The notes under the pieces were generated by a model, which was given only the letters and a program-made list of their open reading frames with translations, ran no database searches and was not told the origin of the DNA. Below are positions 57,030 to 64,000 of a stretch of DNA of 64,000 nucleotides, piece after piece. A program made the translations under genes and the position numbers. The stretch is taken from positions 3,472,001 to 3,536,000 of the forward strand of contig NZ_JAPEOQ010000002.1 in NCBI RefSeq assembly GCF_026341035.1. The letters run 5' to 3'. The first letter of the stretch is position 1. The number at the start of each line of letters is the position of its first letter. This DNA comes from Streptomyces sp. NBC_01016. GTDB taxonomy: Bacteria; Actinomycetota; Actinomycetes; Streptomycetales; Streptomycetaceae.

Positions 57030-57908
57030 ATGCGCGCCATCCGGATCGACCGCCACGGCGGCCCCGACGTCCTGACCATCGACGACATCGCCGAGCCCGA
57101 CCTCGCTGCCGACGAGGTCCTCATTCGCACGACCGCCACCAGTCTGAACCCGGTCGACTGGAAGACCCGCGCCTGGGAGGTCGGCCCGCCGCTGCCGGCC
57201 ACGCTCGGCTGGGACATCTCCGGCCGCGTGGTCGCCAGCAACGACCCTTCGTACCAAGTGGGCGACGAGGTGTTCGCGATGTCCGCCCAGATCGCCACGG
57301 GCCGGGGCACATGGGCCGACCTGGTCACCCTCCCGGGACACCTGGTGACCGCCGCGCCGACCGGTGTCCCTCTGGCGGACGCGGCGGCGCTGCCGTTGGC
57401 CGGAGTGACCGCGCTGCAGGCCCTGCGCAACGCCGAACTGGCGGCAGGGGAGCGGATCCTGGTCGTTGGAGCCGCCGGGGCGGTCGGCGGCCTGGCCGTC
57501 CAACTGGCACGCACGATGGGCGCCCACGTCGACGGCCTGGTGTCCCGCCCCGAACACGAGTCGTCAGTGGTGGAGTTGGGCGCCGAACACGTCTGGCACC
57601 GCGCGGCCGATCTGCCCCAAGCCCACTACCCGGTCGTCCTCGACACCGCGGGACTCGACGCGTCCGCCGCCCTCGCCGCCGGGGGCCGCTACGTATCGAT
57701 CTCCGACGAGCCGCTGCCCGACGTACCGGGAGCGCGCAAGAGCTACGTGCAGGAGAGCGCGGCCGACCTCGCGTGGATCGCCAAGCTGGTCGACAGCGAG
57801 GAACTCCGTCTGCGTATCGCCGCCCGCTACCCGCTGGCGGACATCCGGGCTGCCCACGAACGCTTCGAGGCGGGCGGAGTCCTGGGGAAGATCCTGGTCA
57901 CGTTCTGA
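57030..57908 (+). CDS. NADP-dependent MDR oxidoreductase (quinone reductase-like)
   Basis: A 292-residue reductase: GroES-like domain MRAIRIDRHGGPDVLTIDDI, NPVDWKTRAW, DISGRVVASND and a Rossmann segment GAAGAVGGLAVQLARTMGAHV. It lacks zinc ligands and belongs to the quinone-oxidoreductase group. It is divergent from a MerR gene with a typical MerR promoter, so probably induced by a drug or redox stress. Confidence 0.9.
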   Translation: MRAIRIDRHGGPDVLTIDDIAEPDLAADEVLIRTTATSLNPVDWKTRAWEVGPPLPATLGWDISGRVVASNDPSYQVGDEVFAMSAQIATGRGTWADLVTLPGHLVTAAPTGVPLADAAALPLAGVTALQALRNAELAAGERILVVGAAGAVGGLAVQLARTMGAHVDGLVSRPEHESSVVELGAEHVWHRAADLPQAHYPVVLDTAGLDASAALAAGGRYVSISDEPLPDVPGARKSYVQESAADLAWIAKLVDSEELRLRIAARYPLADIRAAHERFEAGGVLGKILVTF

Positions 57909-57998
57909 ACGCTGGGCGGGCCCGGGGGCGGCCGCAGGTACCCCCGGGCAGCCTCGGGTCGCAATATCGGTGGCGGTCATGGGCCGCCACCGACCACC

Positions 57999-58565
57999 AT
58001 GCAGCCCATGACCGACGAACCCGCGCGCTGGACCGAGGCAACTGTCTACCCGGACATGTGGGCGGACCCGGACGACGACCCACGCGAGAACGACAGTAGC
58101 CCAGAAGGCGAACTCCCCACGCTGCTGGACTTCCTGACGAACTATCGCCTGACCCTGCGGATGAAGTGCGCGGGCCTGACCCCGGAACAGCTCGCCCGGC
58201 GTTCCGTCCCACCGTCGACGATGTCGCTGCTCGGCCTGGTCCGCCACCTCGCCGAAGTGGAACGCGACTGGCACAACTGGATCACCGAGGGCGACCCACT
58301 GCCCAAGCTGTACGGCAAGAAGGACACGGACTTCGAAGGCGCCACCGCCGACCGGGCCGTGGTGGACGCGGCGTTCGCGGACTTGGAACGCGAACAGGCC
58401 GTGACCGACGCGGCCTTGGCCGAGCACTCGGACCTGGGCGCGAAGGTCGGCAGGGAACGGATCGCCGTCCGCGAGCTGATGGTGCACAGGGTGGAGGAGT
58501 ACGCCCGACACTGCGGACATGCCGATCTGCTGCGGGAGTGTGTCGACGGGAGGGTGGGGCAGTAA
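57999..58565 (+). CDS. DinB family protein (DUF664)
   Basis: A 188-residue four-helix protein of the DinB/mini-DinB superfamily: LLDFLTNYRLTLRMKCAGLTPEQLARRSVPPSTMSLLGLVRHLAEVERDW, then MVHRVEEYARHCGHADLLRE with the second His cluster. The His residues form a metal site; many actinobacterial members are suspected thiol (mycothiol) transferases. A second in-frame ATG at 58008 (MTDEPARW) is an equally good start. Expressed alone. Confidence 0.87.
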   Translation: MQPMTDEPARWTEATVYPDMWADPDDDPRENDSSPEGELPTLLDFLTNYRLTLRMKCAGLTPEQLARRSVPPSTMSLLGLVRHLAEVERDWHNWITEGDPLPKLYGKKDTDFEGATADRAVVDAAFADLEREQAVTDAALAEHSDLGAKVGRERIAVRELMVHRVEEYARHCGHADLLRECVDGRVGQ

Positions 58566-58684
58566 AGCAGGCAACTGGGTGTCGGTACAGGAGAGTTGTT
58601 TCGCCCCGTGCTCGTCGTCTCCATGGTCGGCGAATTAGGGTGAGGCCCCGTGCCTGATCGCATACACGCTGGGAGACGCATCTC

Positions 58685-59500
58685 GTGACCGACACCGCGC
58701 AGCCCGACAACCTGCGTACCCGTATCGACACCAGCAGGCCGCACACCGCCCGTATCTGGAACTACTGGCTGGGCGGCAAGGACTTCTACCCCGTCGACGA
58801 GGCCGCGGGCGAGCAGATCCGCACGCTGCACCCGGGGATCGCCGACTACGCCCGCGCGGACCGCGCGTTCCTGGGGCGGGCCGTGCGGTACCTGACCGAG
58901 GACGTGGGGATACGCCAGTTCCTCGACATCGGCACCGGACTGCCCACCGTCGACAACACCCACGAGGTCGCCCAGCGCATCGCCCCGGAAACCCGGGTCG
59001 TCTACGTCGACAACGACCCGATCGTCCTGCGCCACGCCCAGGCCCTGCTGACCAGCACGCCGGAGGGGCGCACGGACTACCTCGACGCCGACCTGCGCGA
59101 TGTCGACCAGATCCTGGAACGGGCCGCCAAGACCCTCGATCTGACCCGTCCTGTGGGTCTGATGCTCCTTGGCGTGATCATTTTCGTCGGCGACGACGAG
59201 GACCCGTACGGATTCGTGCGGCGCCTCCTCGACGCACTGCCCTCGGGCAGCCACCTCGTGCTCTCGCACACCATCACCAGTCCCGCCATGCCCGACGTGG
59301 ACGCGGCGGTCGCGTTCTGGAACGAGAACGGCACCCCCAAGCTGAACCAGCGCACGCCGGAGCGGATCGCCCGGTTCTTCGACGGGCTGGAGCTGCTGGA
59401 ACCGGGCGTCGTCTCCTGCACACGCTGGCGTCCGCGGACGAGCGACCCGGAGGAGCTCGCGGAGGTCGCGATGTTCGGTGGGGTCGGGCGGAAGAACTAG
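58685..59500 (+). CDS. SAM-dependent methyltransferase, DUF574 family
   Basis: A 271-residue actinobacterial methyltransferase (Methyltransf_19/DUF574): TSRPHTARIWNYWLGGKDFYPVDEAAGE is the family signature, FLDIGTGLPTVDNTHEVAQ the SAM loop, VVYVDNDPIVLRHA the acidic loop. The family is highly expanded in Streptomyces and its targets are unknown. GTG start with GGGAG upstream. Four 17-bp repeats follow the gene. Confidence 0.9.
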   Translation: MTDTAQPDNLRTRIDTSRPHTARIWNYWLGGKDFYPVDEAAGEQIRTLHPGIADYARADRAFLGRAVRYLTEDVGIRQFLDIGTGLPTVDNTHEVAQRIAPETRVVYVDNDPIVLRHAQALLTSTPEGRTDYLDADLRDVDQILERAAKTLDLTRPVGLMLLGVIIFVGDDEDPYGFVRRLLDALPSGSHLVLSHTITSPAMPDVDAAVAFWNENGTPKLNQRTPERIARFFDGLELLEPGVVSCTRWRPRTSDPEELAEVAMFGGVGRKN

Positions 59501-59526
59501 GAACCGGCGTGGTGTCTTCCTCGACA

Positions 59527-59594
59527 CCGGGCCCTCAGAAGCGCCGGGCCCTCAGAAGCGCCGGGCCCTCATGAGCGCCGGGCCCTCATGCGAC
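59527..59594. repeat. 4 x 17-bp tandem repeat across a stop codon
   Basis: Units 59527-59543, 59544-59560, 59561-59577 and 59578-59594, consensus CCGGGCCCTCAGAAGCG with two variant units carrying ATGAGCG or ATGCGAC. The last unit holds the final codons and stop (59586-59588) of the minus-strand methyltransferase. Confidence 0.92.
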
Positions 59595-60416
59595 CGCGGC
59601 ACGCACCAGATGACCGGACCCCAGTGAGTCCGTGACGGTCCTGCCCAAGTAGCGGCCCAGGACCTCCGCGGCGGAGCGGTCCTCGACCGTGGAGAAGCCG
59701 GTCCCGCTCAGTTCACCGCGCAACTCGTCCGCCGTGAACGACGACAGCCACGGCTCACCGGCGGCCGCGACGCGCTTGGCCCGTTCGTCCAGGGCCGCGG
59801 CCGCCGCGCCCGCCGCCGGATGCAGATAGTCCATCACCAGGACCGAACCACTGCCCTGCTCGGTAATGAAGCGCCAGGTGGCGGTGAGGGAGGGGAGCGT
59901 CAGATACATCGCGACGCCGAGCATGAGGAAGGCCGTCGCGTGCGTCCGGTCGAAGTCCACGCCCGCAAGCCCCTCGGCGAGCGTGGTGGACTCGAAGTCG
60001 ACCGGGACGAACGTGAGCGTCGGCGGCACCGCGATCCCGGCATCGGCCAGTCGGTGCTGCTTCCAGCGCTGCGTGTCGGGATGGTCGACCTCGAAGAAAC
60101 TCACGTCGGGGTGGGTGTTGCGGAGGGCCGATGTGTCGAGCCCCGCGCCGAGGACCACCACCTGCCGGCACCCTGAGGCGACCGCCTCGGTCACCGTGTC
60201 GTCGGCGAAGCGGCTGCGGGCGGCGATCCACAGCCGCCGCCGACGCACCAGGTCCGGGTCGAGCCCCCGGTCGAACCCGCCCTCGCCCAGGGCCGCTTCG
60301 CCCACGACGCGGACGGCGAACGGGTCGGTGAACACCCGCGGCTCGTCGGCGAGTTGATGCTGCGCCCTGGCCCGCGCGACCGCCATCGCGGTCCTGCTCG
60401 GCTGTCCGGTCTCCAT
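59586..60416 (-). CDS. SAM-dependent methyltransferase, PPM/LCMT-like family
   Basis: A 276-residue methyltransferase of the leucine-carboxyl-methyltransferase-like family: ARARAQHQLADEPRVFTDPFAVRVVG, RSRFADDTVTEAVASGCRQVVVLGAGLDTSALR (SAM loop), FFEVDHPDTQRWK, VPVDFESTTLAEGL. These enzymes are common in mycobacteria and streptomycetes; substrates are small molecules, mostly unknown. Start at METGQPS chosen because GGAAGG lies six bases upstream. The stop codon is in a 17-bp repeat. Confidence 0.88.
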   Translation of the reverse strand: METGQPSRTAMAVARARAQHQLADEPRVFTDPFAVRVVGEAALGEGGFDRGLDPDLVRRRRLWIAARSRFADDTVTEAVASGCRQVVVLGAGLDTSALRNTHPDVSFFEVDHPDTQRWKQHRLADAGIAVPPTLTFVPVDFESTTLAEGLAGVDFDRTHATAFLMLGVAMYLTLPSLTATWRFITEQGSGSVLVMDYLHPAAGAAAAALDERAKRVAAAGEPWLSSFTADELRGELSGTGFSTVEDRSAAEVLGRYLGRTVTDSLGSGHLVRAAVA

Positions 60417-60551
60417 GGCCCACCTTCCACGCAATGCGGCTTCGACACGATCGAGACGCAGCGCGAAGCCCTCCGGCGCGGTCGCGACGGGACATCATCG
60501 TATTCCCGCATACAGGCCGACCGCGCCCGAGGGCCGGTCCCACCCGGGGCG

Positions 60552-61406
60552 CTACCCCTGGAGCGCCGCCTTGCGGTGCCGCTCCGTCAGGCGGGAGCCG
60601 GATTCGCGGCGGGCGGCGCGACGCAGCAGGGGGATCGCGAGGAGGAAGCCGAGGGCGGCCCAGGCGGTCAGGACCAGGGCGACCATGGGCAGTTCCCAGG
60701 AACCGGCCGGCTCGGCGGCCCGTGCCGCATCCGGCAGCAGCGCCGAACGCAGGCCCTGCGCCATCCACTTGAGGGGGAAGAGCGAGGCCACCTGCTGCAA
60801 GGGGACGGGCAGCACGGTGATCGGGAACACCGCCCCGGAGGTGACGAGGAGTCCCATCACCGGCAGCATGATCAGGGCCAGCGCCTCACGCGGGTTGGGC
60901 AGCACCGCGCCGATCGCGGCGCCGAGCGGCACGACGGCAAGCAGCCCGAGCGTCGTGACCCACGCCAGCGTCAGCCAGCCGCCCGGCCCCTGCGGCAGTG
61001 GCCCGTCGGCCACCAGTGCGGCGGCCGCCAGGAGCAGGGCCAGGGTGGCGACCGAAACGACAACGATCAGCAAGGACTTGGCGACCAGGTACGCCGGAAT
61101 CCCGCCGGGCGTGGCACGCAGCCGCAGCAGAGCGCCCTCCTCCCGCTCCGTCACGAGGATCTGCGGGAGCGTGACAAGGCCGACCTGGAAGAGGAGGTAC
61201 GCGGCGAAACCCGCCACCACCAAGTGGGACATGGGTGTCTCGGTGCCCGGTACGTCGCTGCTGATGTACGCGGCGATGACCAGCGCGACGACGACGTTCG
61301 TCACGTGGCCGGACATCTCCTTGCCGTTGCGCACGAGGTGCCGCAGCTCGATGCCGCCGCGCTGGATCCCGGCACGCCAGCTGTTCGTCATGGGTGTCGT
61401 CCTCAT
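60552..61406 (-). CDS. ABC-2 type transporter permease
   Basis: A 284-residue membrane protein with six hydrophobic segments in the ABC-2 layout: HLVRNGKEMSGHVTNVVVALVIAAYISS, LPQILVTEREEGALLRLRATPGGIPAYLVAKSL, ending in a basic tail. It pairs with the ATPase just upstream (start overlaps its stop by ATGA). Probably an exporter of a drug, lipid or peptide. Last gene of a four-gene operon. Confidence 0.9.
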   Translation of the reverse strand: MRTTPMTNSWRAGIQRGGIELRHLVRNGKEMSGHVTNVVVALVIAAYISSDVPGTETPMSHLVVAGFAAYLLFQVGLVTLPQILVTEREEGALLRLRATPGGIPAYLVAKSLLIVVVSVATLALLLAAAALVADGPLPQGPGGWLTLAWVTTLGLLAVVPLGAAIGAVLPNPREALALIMLPVMGLLVTSGAVFPITVLPVPLQQVASLFPLKWMAQGLRSALLPDAARAAEPAGSWELPMVALVLTAWAALGFLLAIPLLRRAARRESGSRLTERHRKAALQG

Positions 61407-62335
61407 GCGGCGCGTGCCTCCTCGTCCTCGTCCTCGTCCGGCTCCGCGCCCAGGTCCGCGCCGTCGGCCGCCAGGTTCACCATGTGCAGATACGTGTCCT
61501 CGAGCGTCGGCCGCCGGACCTCCAGGTCGGCGATCGGGCCGGGGGCGTTCCGGTGCAGCTCCCATACGAGCTGCGAGGGGTCCGCGGTGCGCTCGCGGCG
61601 GGGCGTCCCGTCCTCGGACGTCCAGCGGACCTCGGCGCGGGCAGCGGCTCGCCGGGCCAGCTCCGCGGGTGTGCCGCAGGCCCGGATCCGGCCGCCGACC
61701 AGCATGGCGATCCGGTCCGCGAGCCGCTCGGCCTCCACCAGGTCGTGGGTCGTGAGCAGGATGGTGACACCCTCGTCCCGGGCCAGGCGCTCGACCAGGG
61801 CGTGGAACTCGTACCGCGCCTCCGGGTCGAAACCGGTCGTCGGCTCGTCCAGGAAGAGCAGATGGGGACGCCCGACGATGCCGAGCGCCACGTCGAGGCG
61901 TCGACGCTGTCCGCCGGAGAGCCGGGCCACCTGCCGGTTTGCCTGGTCGGTGAGGCCCACCAGGCCCAGCAGCTCGGCCGGGTCGCGCGGGTCGGGGTAG
62001 TACGTGGCGAAGTGCCCCAGCAGCTCGCCGACCCGCCAGCGGCCGTGATCCCGCCAGGACTGCAGGACCAGGCCGATCCGCGCCCGCCACGCGTCGTCGC
62101 CCCGCTCCGGATCCGTACCGAGCACGCTCACGTCCCCCGCGGAACGGCGCCGGAAGCCCTCCAGGATCTCGACGGTGGTCGTCTTCCCGGCCCCGTTGGG
62201 GCCGAGCAGCGCGAAGACCTCGCCGCGGTGGATGTCCAGGTCCACGCCGTGCAGGACGTCGATGGCGCCGTACGTCATCGTGATGTCGCGGGCGTGGACG
62301 ACGGGTCCTTCGGATGTGTTGTGCCGTGCCGTCAT
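61403..62335 (-). CDS. ABC exporter ATPase
   Basis: A 310-residue DrrA/CcmA-type ATPase: Walker A GPNGAGKTT, Q-loop VLQSWRDHGRW, signature LSGGQRRRLD, Walker B LLFLDEPTTGFDPE, H-loop LTTHDLVEAE. A C-terminal extension of about 80 residues ends in an acidic run (DEDEDEE). It works with the ABC-2 permease and overlaps the HTH gene upstream by 4 bp, so the regulator and transporter are translated together. Confidence 0.92.
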   Translation of the reverse strand: MTARHNTSEGPVVHARDITMTYGAIDVLHGVDLDIHRGEVFALLGPNGAGKTTTVEILEGFRRRSAGDVSVLGTDPERGDDAWRARIGLVLQSWRDHGRWRVGELLGHFATYYPDPRDPAELLGLVGLTDQANRQVARLSGGQRRRLDVALGIVGRPHLLFLDEPTTGFDPEARYEFHALVERLARDEGVTILLTTHDLVEAERLADRIAMLVGGRIRACGTPAELARRAAARAEVRWTSEDGTPRRERTADPSQLVWELHRNAPGPIADLEVRRPTLEDTYLHMVNLAADGADLGAEPDEDEDEEARAA

Positions 62336-62661
62336 CGCTTTGCCCCCGAGGCTGCGGGGACCGCGGAACCGGCGCCCTCGACGATCGCCCGGAGCGCCGA
62401 GACATGCCCTTCGAAGGCGGTGCGCCCACGGTCCGTCAGCCGCACCCTGGTGCGGCGGCCTCGGCCACCGCCCTCCTTGCGGAGCTCCAGATACTCCGCC
62501 TCCTCAAGGGTGTGCAGCTGCTTGGAGAGCGCGGAGTCGCTGAGCGAGAGGCTGTCGCGGACGAAGGAGAACTCCGCCCACTCCGTGGCGGCGAGCAGCG
62601 AGACCACCGAGAGCCGGGTGGCGGGATGGATCAGCTCGTCGAAACCTGCGGGAACGCTCAT
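62332..62661 (-). CDS. Small winged-helix transcriptional regulator
   Basis: A 109-residue MarR/HTH_27-type winged-helix protein: FDELIHPATRLSVVSLLAATEWAEFSFVRDSLSLSDSALSKQLHTLEEAEYLELRKEGGGRGRRTRVRLTDRGR. The wing holds a basic Gly-Arg stretch. It sits inside the ABC operon and overlaps genes on both sides, so it probably regulates the operon itself, perhaps through the operator region at 63202. Confidence 0.88.
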   Translation of the reverse strand: MSVPAGFDELIHPATRLSVVSLLAATEWAEFSFVRDSLSLSDSALSKQLHTLEEAEYLELRKEGGGRGRRTRVRLTDRGRTAFEGHVSALRAIVEGAGSAVPAASGAKR

Positions 62662-63173
62662 CGGCCCGCCCCCGTGCCTGCCGCGTCCGTCGCGCGCGCC
62701 TCGTGGCGCCGAGCCGACTTGGCCGCCCAGCGGCTCATCGGCCCCACGAACAGCACGAACACCGCCGCCGAGACCGTGGCCTGGATCAAGCTGCCGTGCA
62801 GCGGCTTCAGCGAACCGACCAGATGGCCGGAGAGCAGCACCGTCGCGCCGGTCACCACCCCGCCCGCCACGAAGGTGGCGAACATCCGTGATGTGCACCG
62901 CGTGTGGTGCAACCGCACCCGGCTGCGCCGCTGATGGAGCACGGCAAGACCGCCCAGCAGCGCGACGTACACGGCCATGACCAGGCCCACGCCCCACCCC
63001 GGCAGCTCAAGACCCAGGCCGGCCAGGAACAGCCACATGATCGCGGCCGTGGCCCAGGGGCTGCCCGTACCGGCCGCCGCGGACCGCTCCACCTCGTCGT
63101 ACACCCGCTCCTGCGGCACACGAATGCGCTGCAGATCCCTCCATGCCTGTTCGGCATCCACCGGCGTGCTCAC
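62658..63173 (-). CDS. Small membrane protein of the ABC operon
   Basis: A 171-residue protein with about four hydrophobic segments (WATAAIMWLFLAGLGLELPGWG, VGLVMAVYVALLGGLAVL, MFATFVAGGVVTGATVLLSGHL, SLIQATVSAAVFVLFVGPM). The soluble N-terminus has a heptad-like region (AEQAWRDLQRIRVPQERVYDEVERS). No known function. It is the first gene of the operon, as in other small operons where a membrane protein of unknown role precedes a winged-helix regulator. GTG start. Confidence 0.75.
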   Translation of the reverse strand: MSTPVDAEQAWRDLQRIRVPQERVYDEVERSAAAGTGSPWATAAIMWLFLAGLGLELPGWGVGLVMAVYVALLGGLAVLHQRRSRVRLHHTRCTSRMFATFVAGGVVTGATVLLSGHLVGSLKPLHGSLIQATVSAAVFVLFVGPMSRWAAKSARRHEARATDAAGTGAGR

Positions 63174-63201
63174 GCGTCTCGCCCTCCCCGTTCCCCGTTT
63201 T

Positions 63202-63235
63202 ACTTTCCCGGGAGGAAAGTTACGCGCGACTTTCC
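63202..63235. promoter_or_regulatory. Operator candidates upstream of the ABC operon
   Basis: ACTTTCC-CGGGA-GGAAAGT (63202-63220) is a perfect 7-bp inverted repeat, and a third copy of ACTTTCC lies at 63229-63235. They are just upstream of the GTG of the membrane protein gene. The winged-helix regulator of the operon is the likely ligand. Confidence 0.65.
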
Positions 63236-63320
63236 TAGTAGGCAAGTAAAGGTTCTGGTGTGGCCGATGAGTAGCCGTCCCCGTGGTCGCTCCCCAGTAA
63301 AGAAAAAATTGATGACAGCA

Positions 63321-63335
63321 CAACCCATTGTTGTC
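63321..63335. promoter_or_regulatory. Palindrome upstream of the XRE-cupin gene
   Basis: ACAAC-CCATT-GTTGT lies 28 bp before the ATG, with a -10-like TAGGTT about 10 bp before the start. A likely autoregulatory site. Confidence 0.5.
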
Positions 63336-63362
63336 CGGCCACAGGCTTGTTAGGTTCCGGCC

Positions 63363-63935
63363 ATGGCGAACGATCACTCCGGCCCCCCGGCCGAGGTCGG
63401 CGCACGGCTGCGCCGCCGCAGGAAAGCTCTCCATCTCACCCTGAAGGAAGTGGCTGAGCGGACAGGGCTCACGGAGGGGTACCTCTCGCAGGTCGAGCGC
63501 GATCAGGCGAACGCGAGCGTGCGCACGCTTCAACGGCTGTGCGAGGTACTGAAACTGACGGTGGGTGACCTGTTCGACCAGGCGGGGAGCGCGGCCGGGC
63601 CCGTCCTTCGGTTCCGTGACACCCACGGGATGTCGTTCGGCAAGGGTGCCACGAAGATCAAGCTCACCCCCGGGGCCTTCGACCATCTCGAAGTCCTCCT
63701 CGGTCACTTCACGTCCGGTGGCTCCACGGGCGTCGAGCCGTACACGCACGGCAGCTCGGAGGAGTTGCTGCTCGTCCTGACCGGCGAGGTGGACGTGTGG
63801 GTGCGCGGCCAGCACCACCGGCTGTCCGCCCTCGACTCCATCCACTACCGCAGCAGTGACCCCCACCGCGTCGCCGAGGCCACGGGCACCGACGAGGCCA
63901 GGGTCCTGTGGGCGATGGCACCTCCCACCTACTGA
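63363..63935 (+). CDS. XRE-family regulator with C-terminal cupin domain
   Basis: A 190-residue regulator: HTH_3 at about residues 10-65 (VGARLRRRRKALHLTLKEVAERTGLTEGYLSQVERDQANASVRTLQRLCEVLKL) and a cupin sensor at 110-185 (GVEPYTHGSSEELLLVLTGEVDVWV). Such proteins often control amine, amino-acid or polyamine catabolism. The next gene starts 51 bp downstream on the same strand and may be its target. The stop codon lies in an 11-bp tandem repeat. Confidence 0.92.
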   Translation: MANDHSGPPAEVGARLRRRRKALHLTLKEVAERTGLTEGYLSQVERDQANASVRTLQRLCEVLKLTVGDLFDQAGSAAGPVLRFRDTHGMSFGKGATKIKLTPGAFDHLEVLLGHFTSGGSTGVEPYTHGSSEELLLVLTGEVDVWVRGQHHRLSALDSIHYRSSDPHRVAEATGTDEARVLWAMAPPTY

Positions 63936-63954
63936 GCGCCCACTCAGCGCCCAC
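63933..63954. repeat. 2 x 11-bp tandem repeat starting at a stop codon
   Basis: TGAGCGCCCAC (63933-63943) is followed directly by TCAGCGCCCAC (63944-63954) and a degenerate TGGGCG. The first TGA is the stop of the XRE-cupin gene. Confidence 0.85.
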
Positions 63955-63986
63955 TGGGCGTACGCACGTGCACGAAGGAGTCACCG

Positions 63987-64000
63987 ATGACCGCCTACCG
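63987..64000 (+). CDS. Start of a downstream gene (partial)
   Basis: ATG ACC GCC TAC begins seven bases after a strong ribosome site (GAAGGAG, 63974-63980). Only four codons and part of a fifth are in the window, so the product cannot be named. It is probably co-transcribed with, or controlled by, the XRE-cupin gene. Confidence 0.6.

Noticed and set aside
7599..59594. Repeat arrays considered as CRISPR
   Set aside because: Units are adjacent without spacers, differ from locus to locus, and no cas genes are present.

Overview
The window is very GC-rich DNA with strongly G/C-biased third codon positions, many GTG starts, frequent 4-bp ATGA/GTGA overlaps between neighbouring genes, and dense LysR/TetR/IclR/AsnC/PucR/MerR/Rrf2 regulators. 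All of this fits a Streptomyces (or close actinomycete) chromosome. No rRNA, tRNA, CRISPR array, insertion sequence or phage gene was seen, and the content is accessory catabolism and transport rather than core functions.

Layout. 1-5.1 kb: end of an upstream gene, then a minus-strand GH89 alpha-N-acetylglucosaminidase and a DUF4091/GH123-like protein. 5.2-17.5 kb: small oxidoreductases, hydrolases and divergent regulator/target pairs (IclR with a DJ-1/PfpI protein, TetR with a zinc-type MDR, TetR with a serine hydrolase, LysR with a SnoaL-like protein, a double-HTH AsnC regulator) plus an FkbM methyltransferase. 17.6-29.9 kb: a likely organosulfur/S-substituted-cysteine salvage locus with an MFS exporter, M20 amidohydrolase, two short leader peptides, an SsuD-like monooxygenase, an N-acetyltransferase fused to an ABC permease, the ATPase and binding protein, three more flavin-dependent (LLM) oxidoreductases and a GST-like protein. 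29.8-31.9 kb: MltG and a PucR regulator. 32-39.1 kb: a divergent urease-like operon (fused gamma-beta subunit, alpha subunit, YtcJ-type amidohydrolase, MHS transporter, TPP enzyme) with no accessory ureDEFG genes. 39.1-46.5 kb: GNAT, TetR with two operators and an MMPL exporter carrying a repeated C-terminal beta-sandwich tail, an MFS, an aldo/keto reductase and a cupin. 46.6-56.5 kb: a second sulfur-type locus (Rrf2 regulator, DsbA-like protein, third leader peptide, five-gene peptide-type ABC transporter, LLM monooxygenase, alpha/beta hydrolase, FMN reductase). 56.5-64 kb: MerR/MDR pair, DinB, two methyltransferases, a four-gene ABC/regulator operon, an XRE-cupin regulator and the start of another gene.

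Together the two sulfur loci look like import systems coupled to FMN-dependent C-S cleavage: a transporter brings in the substrate, an acetyltransferase and M20 deacetylase would add and remove an N-acetyl group, LLM monooxygenases oxidise, an FMN reductase supplies FMNH2, and near-leaderless Cys-containing uORFs could attenuate expression when cysteine is plentiful. This is inference from gene families and context.

A second theme is structural: at least eight genes have 11-34 bp units repeated two to four times in tandem exactly across their stop codon. This is unusual enough to deserve a genome-wide look.
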